The translations under genes and the position numbers were made by a program. Positions 56,904 through 62,436 of a stretch of 62,436 nucleotides of DNA are shown here, in pieces. The stretch covers positions 1 through 62,436 of the forward strand of contig QEXY01000047.1 of NCBI GenBank assembly GCA_003130875.1, written 5' to 3'. The notes below the pieces were generated by a model, which was given only the letters and a program-made list of their open reading frames with translations, searched no databases and was not told the origin of the DNA. Source of the DNA: Ardenticatenia bacterium (GTDB lineage Bacteria > Chloroflexota > Anaerolineae > 4572-78 > NAK82). Position 1 is the stretch's first letter. Every line of letters starts with the position of its first letter.

Positions 56904-58664
56904 ATGAGCAATGCTGAGCTGACCGCTAAAATCCAAGCGCTTGCCACACAGTTGGAAGAAGTCGATAGCGACGCAGCGCGTCGCCTGCGCGACATCCAAG
57001 CGGCGCTGGAGGAGACACCCCCACGACGTGATCTCGCCTATCTAGATGCCCGTGCTATTTTGGATCCGCAAGGAATTGAGGAACGAGTCGTTGTACGGCG
57101 CCGACCGGGTTACCTGAGCTGGATAGAATGGCTGCGCAATGTGCTCGTGCTCTTCCCCATCGCGTTTACCTGGATTGGGCTGTCCCAGGCATCGGCGAAT
57201 TATGAGCGCGTGATCACTCTCTACCCCAATCTGATCGATCAACCTTTCCTGCTCCTCTGGGAGCGCGGCTTCCAGGAACTGGGAGGACGCCATGGGCCGA
57301 CTTTCAGTGAGGTGGCATTGGTGGACTTCCTTGTTCTGTCCGTCGTGATCTTGCTGACAGTGATGGTGCATCGTTGGCGCGATGTGCAGGAGACGAGGGC
57401 GGAACGGGAAGCAGCCGAGCTGCGCAGTCAGGTTGAGGAAATCATCTGGGATTTGGATCGCTATGTGGCCGCCCAGCGCAGCAGCCAGGATGTCAATCAA
57501 CTGGCTATCACGATGAGTGAGGCGGTGGATCGCTTTCGCATCCATGCCAACGAACTGCTTGATCTGATGCTGGCGGAGCGCCAACGCCTCGAGAGCATTG
57601 CCGCTTCGCGTGAACAGGAGCTCGATCATCTGCAGCTGGTGGGCGAGGCAGCGACAAAGCTCACTCAGTACGGACAATCGGTCGAGCAAGTGTATGAACG
57701 GTTACAAAGCTCGATCGACCGTTTCTCCGATGAGATCCAGCGTGTGGGTCAACAACAAGAGCTGTTGCTCAGAGCGTTGGACTCAGCGGACGTCGGATCT
57801 CACGAAATGGCAGAAGCGGTGCGCGTGTTGCGTCAAAGCTTGGCTACAGCGGTCAGCGAGCTAGGTGTGGCGGCATCGCGCAGCAGTGACAATATCACCA
57901 GTTTGGCCACCGCAATAGACGAAATGCGCGACTTGGCCTCGCGCTTGATGGAAGAGGACACGGCATTGCGGCGTGCCCTGTTGGAGACGCGCGAAGCGCA
58001 CCGCGAAATCACGCGCAACCTGCAGACTGCCACCAGCGAATTCCGCGACACCACCAGCATCAACCAAATTGCCGCCTCGACGTTGCGCCAGGCGGTCGGC
58101 GAACTGACACGCCTCATCCAGTCCAATGCCGAGATGTCGCGCCAGCTCACCCAGTCCGCCGAGCAGATGTCGCGTGCTGCGGAGGATCTGAGCGCCACAA
58201 CTTATCAAGCGATCAACCAGCTCAAGAGCACGGCCACGGTGAACCAGCAGACGATTTCGGCACTCGCCCACGTGGCGGACGAGCTGACCCGCGCTATCCA
58301 GGCCCACGCAAGCTTGGCGCAGCAACTGGCGCAATCGGCCGGCCAGATTGTCCGTGTCTCGGACAGCTTGAGCACGGCGACGGAGACGGCCGGTGCCACA
58401 TTCCGTGAACTCCAACCCGCCACTAGTGACCTGCGCGGAGCGATCGACATGCTCTCAGAGCAGACACGCCGCCTGAGTGAGCTGATCAGCAGCCCAGATC
58501 AAGCGGGGGCGCGCTGGCTACTCTATCGCGGTCGGCCTGCTTATGCGACTCCGGCACCGCGCTCACGCTTGCTCTTCCTGGGCATCGGTTTAGGCTTCGG
58601 CCTGGGGGTTGGCGCTGGAGCGTATATCCTGTTGATGATTGGCTTGCTTCCGGTGCTGCGATGA
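56904..58664 (+). CDS. Membrane protein with long coiled coil
   Basis: A 586-residue protein of unknown family. The ATG at 56904 follows AAGGTG; TTG at 56886 is an alternative. Two TM helices lie at about 76-96 and 134-156, with a loop of about 37 residues between them. Residues about 160-530 are charged, Gln/Ala/Leu-rich and heptad-like ([20 protein letters not shown] and onward), predicting a long coiled coil; a third TM helix (Gly-rich) lies at about 557-580. If the N-terminus is inside, the coiled coil is cytoplasmic. It resembles the layout of MotA/ZorA-type or chemoreceptor-like proteins only in general shape. It overlaps the next gene by 4 nt. Confidence 0.7.
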   Translation: MSNAELTAKIQALATQLEEVDSDAARRLRDIQAALEETPPRRDLAYLDARAILDPQGIEERVVVRRRPGYLSWIEWLRNVLVLFPIAFTWIGLSQASANYERVITLYPNLIDQPFLLLWERGFQELGGRHGPTFSEVALVDFLVLSVVILLTVMVHRWRDVQETRAEREAAELRSQVEEIIWDLDRYVAAQRSSQDVNQLAITMSEAVDRFRIHANELLDLMLAERQRLESIAASREQELDHLQLVGEAATKLTQYGQSVEQVYERLQSSIDRFSDEIQRVGQQQELLLRALDSADVGSHEMAEAVRVLRQSLATAVSELGVAASRSSDNITSLATAIDEMRDLASRLMEEDTALRRALLETREAHREITRNLQTATSEFRDTTSINQIAASTLRQAVGELTRLIQSNAEMSRQLTQSAEQMSRAAEDLSATTYQAINQLKSTATVNQQTISALAHVADELTRAIQAHASLAQQLAQSAGQIVRVSDSLSTATETAGATFRELQPATSDLRGAIDMLSEQTRRLSELISSPDQAGARWLLYRGRPAYATPAPRSRLLFLGIGLGFGLGVGAGAYILLMIGLLPVLR

Positions 58665-59578
58665 CCATCCGCGTGCCTCGCCGCTCCCGCTATCGTGACA
58701 CCATCGCCTTGGCCGGGTGGTTGTTCGCCGATCTGTTGCTCGGCCTTGCCATGTTATTCTTCGTCTTCAACACGGTGGGGGTGCGCCCGACTCCCACGCC
58801 CGGCCCGACGCCAACGCCCTACCCGACCTACACCCCTGGCCCGACGCCCACACCGTATCCAACCTACACACCCGGTCCGACCTATACACCCGGTCCGACG
58901 TATACGCCCTATCCGACCTACACGCCGGGGCCGACACCGACCCCTTACCCGACCTATACACCCGGCCCGACACCCACACCTTATCCGACGTACACGCCCG
59001 GCCCGTCGCCAACCCCTTATCCAACGTATACACCCGGTCCGACCTACACACCTTATCCGACGTATACGCCGGGTCCATCGCCCACGCCCTATCCGACCTA
59101 CACGCCCGGCCCGTCACCGACACCGTATCCGACCTATACGCCGGGACCATCACCGACACCGTATCCGACCTATACGCCATGGCCGACGCCGCGCCCATTG
59201 CCGACATATACACCGTTGCCGCGCACCGGCCTGGACCCCCGCTCTTCGACCATCACCCTGGTGGCCGATGCGGACGCCTTGCTCGCGCCAGGAGGGCCAG
59301 AGAAGGCACGTGCGGTCGAGCAACTGCGCGTTCAATTGCGTGAACGAATCGGACTCATCGGAGCGCGCAAGGCAGGCATCGTGTTGACGTTTGGCGTCTC
59401 GCCTGATCCGTTTGAGGGTAATCGCATCGCGCGTGAGGTGAATCGCGTGTTGCTCGAAACGTTCCCGGAGGTTTTCGAGACGGCCATTTTGCGCGACTAT
59501 CACACGATTGATCCGAACCGTGCCAACCGGGGCAACGTCGAACTGGAGATCTACTTCTTGCTCGAGACACCGCGCTGA
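58661..59578 (+). CDS. MotB/ZorB-like single-TM protein with PTYTPGP repeats and OmpA-like end
   Basis: A 305-residue protein. Residues 1-15 are basic; one TM helix (about 17-38) follows, with Asp24 near its start in [15 protein letters not shown], like the ion-binding Asp in the TM of MotB and ZorB. Residues about 43-188 consist of [12 protein letters not shown]-type repeats of 12 residues (with shorter PTYTPG variants), a stiff linker that could span a cell wall. Residues about 195-305 form a beta-alpha-beta-alpha-beta domain ([48 protein letters not shown]) resembling an OmpA-like domain without its usual GHTD motif. Function not known; the ATG overlaps the preceding stop (ATGA). Confidence 0.7.
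   Translation: MTIRVPRRSRYRDTIALAGWLFADLLLGLAMLFFVFNTVGVRPTPTPGPTPTPYPTYTPGPTPTPYPTYTPGPTYTPGPTYTPYPTYTPGPTPTPYPTYTPGPTPTPYPTYTPGPSPTPYPTYTPGPTYTPYPTYTPGPSPTPYPTYTPGPSPTPYPTYTPGPSPTPYPTYTPWPTPRPLPTYTPLPRTGLDPRSSTITLVADADALLAPGGPEKARAVEQLRVQLRERIGLIGARKAGIVLTFGVSPDPFEGNRIAREVNRVLLETFPEVFETAILRDYHTIDPNRANRGNVELEIYFLLETPR
58785..59225 (+). repeat. Tandem Pro/Thr-coding repeat inside the MotB/ZorB-like gene
   Basis: About 440 bp of near-tandem units coding PTYTPGP(T/S)PTPY, mostly 36 bp with shorter 18-bp units mixed in; third-codon positions vary, so the array is kept at protein level. Length differences between strains would be expected. Confidence 0.85.
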
Positions 59579-59708
59579 GCGCGACTCCCTGGCATATGGC
59601 TCTAAGAACGTCGTGCACTCGCCTCACCTGCCTGCGTGACACCCGGTTGACCTGTGTACGGTGTCCGGTTGCGCTGTGGCCCAACCCTAAGCACTGAGGA
59701 GTTACCGC

Positions 59709-60668
59709 ATGCTCGTATCCACCCTTGCCCTGCTGAAGGTCGCCTACGGCCGTTTCATCATCGGAGCGTACAACGTGCAAAACATGGAGCAGGTGCTGGC
59801 GGTCTTTCGGGGCAGCCTGGCAGCGCGGGCACCGGTCATCGTCGCCACAGTGCCGTTTGCGCGCGACTATGCGGGTGCAAGGATGCTCCAGGCGATGGTG
59901 CGCGCTGCGGATGAGATGTATCCCGAAGCGGTTGCAGCTATGCATCTTGACCACGGCGATGAAGCACACTGCCTGGATGCCATCCAATCTGGTTTTTACC
60001 ACTCGGTGATGATTGACGCTTCCCATCTGCCGTTCGAGGAAAACATCAGCATGACCCGGCGCATTGTGGAGCGCGCCCATGCGGCTGGCCTGGCGGTGGA
60101 GGCAGAATTGGGCGTCGTGGCCGGGCAGGAGGCAAGCCACAGCGCAAGTACACGCCTTGCATTGACCGATCCCGATCAGGCAGCGGAGTTCGTCGCGCGC
60201 ACTGACTGCGACAGCTTAGCAGTTGCCATCGGCACCAGCCACGGCGCCTATAAGTTTCAGGGGGAACAACGTCTGCACCTCGATCGGCTGGCCGAGATCC
60301 AGGCACGTCTCCCGCAAGGCTTCCCCCTAGTGCTCCACGGCGCGTCATCGGTGCCCTCTGATGAGGTAGCGCGGATCAATGCTGCCGGTGGGAAGCTCAA
60401 TCCGAACGCGCGAGGTGTCGATCCTGCCGATTTTGCGCGGGCGTGGCCGCTGGGGGTGGCAAAGATCAACATCCACACCGACGCCCACCTCGTATGGTAT
60501 CGTGTGCACCGCGAACATTTTCGTGACCATCCCGAAAACTTTGATTTCCGCCATCCTGGCAGCATCTTTATGGAGGAATTCGAGAAGCTGATCATCACGC
60601 GCAGCGAACAATTGGGCTGCGCTGGCAAGCTCGACGAGGTGCGTGAGAAGATCTATGCGGCAAATTGA
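59709..60668 (+). CDS. Class II ketose-bisphosphate aldolase
   Basis: A zinc aldolase cleaving fructose- or tagatose-type bisphosphates (or a relative) to dihydroxyacetone phosphate and an aldehyde. GAGGAG lies upstream of the ATG at 59709. 319 residues. The zinc and catalytic region is AAMHLDHGDEAHCL (Asp and His), then GVVAGQEASHS, DSLAVAIGTSHGAYKF, PLVLHGASSVPSDEV (zinc His) and KINIHTDAHLVW (phosphate binding). The gene overlaps glpA by 14 nt; both enzymes share dihydroxyacetone phosphate. The precise sugar is not evident. Confidence 0.88.
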   Translation: MLVSTLALLKVAYGRFIIGAYNVQNMEQVLAVFRGSLAARAPVIVATVPFARDYAGARMLQAMVRAADEMYPEAVAAMHLDHGDEAHCLDAIQSGFYHSVMIDASHLPFEENISMTRRIVERAHAAGLAVEAELGVVAGQEASHSASTRLALTDPDQAAEFVARTDCDSLAVAIGTSHGAYKFQGEQRLHLDRLAEIQARLPQGFPLVLHGASSVPSDEVARINAAGGKLNPNARGVDPADFARAWPLGVAKINIHTDAHLVWYRVHREHFRDHPENFDFRHPGSIFMEEFEKLIITRSEQLGCAGKLDEVREKIYAAN

Positions 60669-62211
60669 GACCGAAGTGCTGGTGATCGGGGGCGGTGCCA
60701 CCGGCACCGGTGTGCTGCGTGATCTGGCCATGCGTGGCTTCCGCGCCATTCTGGTAGAGCGGAACGACCTTGCCCACGGCACCACCGGTCGCTACCATGG
60801 ATTGTTGCACAGCGGTGCACGTTATGCTGTGCGCGACCCCCAAACGGCTGTCGAGTGCATCCAGGAGAATCGCATCCTGCGGCGCATCATGCCCCATTGC
60901 ATCGAAGACACCGGCGGGTTCTTCGTGGTTACCCCTTGGGATGACGAAGCATTTGTCCCTCAGTTCTTGGAAGGATGTCGCAAGGCAGGCATCCCAGTGG
61001 AAGAAATCCCCATCGTGCAGATGTTGCGTGCAGAACCTCTGCTGAATCCGCGCATCACGCGTTGCTTTCGCGTGCCGGATGGGGCAGCCGACTCGTTCCG
61101 CGCCGCTGAAGCCAACGTGGCGTCCGCCCGTGCCTATGGCGCCCAGGCGTTCACCTACCATCGTGTGGAGCGGCTGCTCGTCTCGGCAGGCAAGGTGAGC
61201 GGTGCGGTGTGTCGCAACTTAATCCGAGATGAAGAGGTAACCATCCGCGCCGACATGGTGGTGAATGCCGCAGGGGCTTGGGCAGGACGGATCGCCGCGC
61301 TGGCAGGCCTCGATGTGCCAGTGCGATGTGGCAAGGGCACTATGGTGGCCATCAATCACCGCGTCCTCAACACGGTGGTCAACCGCTGTCGTCCGCCCTC
61401 GGATGGCGACATTATTGTGCCGACACACACCGTCGCCGTGATCGGCACCACCGATGTTCCGGTCGACGATGCCGACGACTATCACATCGAGCCGTGGGAA
61501 GTGGAGCGCATGCTGGCGGAGGGGGCCAAGCTGCTGCCCGGTCTGCCTGAAATGCGCATTCTGCGCGCGTGGGCGGGCGTGCGTCCCCTGTATGCCGCTG
61601 AACCAACGCAACACGATCGCGGCATCAGCCGCGGGCACGTGCTGCTCGACCACACCGAGCGAGACGGCGTCGTCGGCTTGGTCACCATCGTGGGTGGGAA
61701 GTGGACCACATACCGCCTGATGGCGCAGGACACAGTGGATCTGGTATGCCGTTTATTAGGCACGCAACGCGCGTGTCGTACCCATCTGGAAGCATTGCCG
61801 GCGGTGGAAAAGGACCATGCCACTGACCATCACCGCCTGGGCGTACCGCTCGCACACGTTGAAGGGAGAAACGCATCGGGGGAGCTGGTGTGTGAATGTG
61901 AGCTGGCAACGCGTCACGCCGTGGAACGTGCCATCGCCACAGGAGAGGTTACCAGCCTGGACGACTTGCGGCGTGACGTGCGCCTGGGAATGGGACCGTG
62001 CCAAGGAGGTTTCTGTAGCTACCGCGCCACTGGTATCATGCACCGGATGCATTCCCGAAATGGCGCTCGAAGCACCCTCCTGTGGCGCGACTTCGTACAG
62101 GAGCGCTGGAAGGGCTTGCTGCCTGTGGTGTATGGAGATCAGTTGCGTCAAACACGTCTCAACGAGCTGCTGTGTCGCACGCTCTTCAGTCTCGATCGCG
62201 GGATGCGCTAG
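60655..62211 (+). CDS. glpA: Anaerobic glycerol-3-phosphate dehydrogenase subunit A
   Basis: FAD enzyme oxidising glycerol 3-phosphate to dihydroxyacetone phosphate. The ATG at 60655 gives MRQIETEVLVIGGGATGTGV; a further upstream ATG (60643) lacks support. 518 residues. The Rossmann motif is VLVIGGGATGTGVLRDLA, and the FAD region ends in RYHGLLHSGARYAV. The C-terminal bfr-like [2Fe-2S] cysteines are ELVCECEL and MGPCQGGFC. It overlaps the aldolase by 14 nt, and glpB follows after about 43 nt, as in the glpABC set. Confidence 0.93.
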   Translation: MRQIETEVLVIGGGATGTGVLRDLAMRGFRAILVERNDLAHGTTGRYHGLLHSGARYAVRDPQTAVECIQENRILRRIMPHCIEDTGGFFVVTPWDDEAFVPQFLEGCRKAGIPVEEIPIVQMLRAEPLLNPRITRCFRVPDGAADSFRAAEANVASARAYGAQAFTYHRVERLLVSAGKVSGAVCRNLIRDEEVTIRADMVVNAAGAWAGRIAALAGLDVPVRCGKGTMVAINHRVLNTVVNRCRPPSDGDIIVPTHTVAVIGTTDVPVDDADDYHIEPWEVERMLAEGAKLLPGLPEMRILRAWAGVRPLYAAEPTQHDRGISRGHVLLDHTERDGVVGLVTIVGGKWTTYRLMAQDTVDLVCRLLGTQRACRTHLEALPAVEKDHATDHHRLGVPLAHVEGRNASGELVCECELATRHAVERAIATGEVTSLDDLRRDVRLGMGPCQGGFCSYRATGIMHRMHSRNGARSTLLWRDFVQERWKGLLPVVYGDQLRQTRLNELLCRTLFSLDRGMR

Positions 62212-62254
62212 ACCGCTATGATGGCAAAGTTGTTCAGGAAGGCGTAGATCTCGT

Positions 62255-62436
62255 ATGGAAGCTGCCATCTTGGATGTTGTGGTCATCGGAGCCGGCTTAG
62301 CCGGGTTGACGGCCGGTTGGCACGCTGCTGTGAAAGGGTGCCGCGTGCGTGTGGTCGCTAAGGGTTGGGGCACGACGTACTGGCATGCCGGTTGCATCGA
62401 TGTGTTGGGCTACTATCCGGTCGACCGTCAGATACC
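62255..62436 (+). CDS. glpB: Anaerobic glycerol-3-phosphate dehydrogenase subunit B (5' part only)
   Basis: The first 60 codons of a flavoprotein, cut by the window end. The ATG at 62255 lies about 12 nt after AGGAAGG. The protein begins MEAAILDVVVIGAGLAGLTA, an FAD-binding Rossmann motif, followed by RVRVVAKGWGTTYWHAGCID, the GlpB signature. It is expected to join GlpA in the membrane-bound glycerol-3-phosphate dehydrogenase complex. Confidence 0.88.
   Translation, partial: MEAAILDVVVIGAGLAGLTAGWHAAVKGCRVRVVAKGWGTTYWHAGCIDVLGYYPVDRQI

Noticed and set aside
58767-59213. Alternative frames across the Pro/Thr repeat
   Set aside because: Repeats with regular codon use give open frames on both strands; only the frame encoding PTYTPGP has the TM helix and terminal domain.

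Overview
The window looks like chromosomal DNA of a member of the phylum Chloroflexota, possibly Anaerolineae or Caldilineae; that placement is an inference. The pointers are long Thr/Pro-rich 'TPTP' linkers in exported proteins, a class D/E-type sortase, GerW/YtfJ-like proteins away from any visible sporulation genes, several very large glycosyltransferase-like membrane proteins with C-terminal beta domains, and frequent GTG/TTG starts. No plasmid, phage or CRISPR signature was seen.

Layout. 1-373: remnant of an ISAs1-type transposase. 545-3875: sortase, a small membrane protein and a Thr/Pro-rich TolB-like propeller protein. 3877-5205: tRNA methylthiotransferase MtaB. 5296-11143: a glycan-type cluster (cupin, DegT/DnrJ aminotransferase, methyltransferase, UPF0104 flippase-like protein, then an oppositely oriented GT39-type enzyme). 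11150-15469 (minus strand): S49 peptidase, an 821-aa exported protein and two GerW-like proteins. 15851-17089: MscL with an added zinc ribbon and a helix-hairpin-helix membrane protein. 17580-22114 (minus): acyl-CoA dehydrogenase, a four-TM protein flanked by 21-bp inverted repeats, and EtfA/EtfB. 22433-24975: M23 peptidase-propeller fusion and endonuclease III. 25115-28804 (minus): yvcK, gapA, pgk. 28914-29330: a second transposase remnant. 29467-32860 (minus): histidine phosphatase, RpiA and transketolase. 33203-37141 (minus): a 1312-aa clostripain-family protein. 37401-43461: ComM/YifB ATPase, a four-TM protein, ArfB and a hybrid histidine kinase. 43647-49645 (minus): GlgA, HAD hydrolase, PurH, LysS and GreA. 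49886-55178: YfhO-like membrane protein, tRNA-Asn, a 92-bp inverted-repeat element and a GT39-type protein. 55508-59578: a three-gene operon of unrecognised function. 59709-end: class II aldolase, GlpA and the start of GlpB.

How the genes work together. Central carbon metabolism is well represented: lower glycolysis (gapA-pgk) with its regulator candidate yvcK, the non-oxidative pentose phosphate steps (rpiA, tkt), glycogen synthesis (glgA), glycerol-3-phosphate oxidation linked to an aldolase, and acyl-CoA oxidation feeding electrons to EtfAB. Much of the rest concerns the cell envelope: sortase, peptidases, flippase, glycosyltransferases and propeller proteins.

The best candidate for an undescribed system is the operon at 55508-59578. 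It encodes a soluble protein built of about nine helical repeats of roughly 48 residues, a coiled-coil membrane protein, and a protein with a MotB/ZorB-like single TM, about 145 residues of PTYTPGP-type repeats and a domain that looks OmpA-like in layout. A strong extended -10 promoter precedes it, and the last two genes overlap by ATGA. Other notable observations are a glycosyltransferase whose reading frame seems to start at a CTG codon, and several unexplained inverted-repeat structures.
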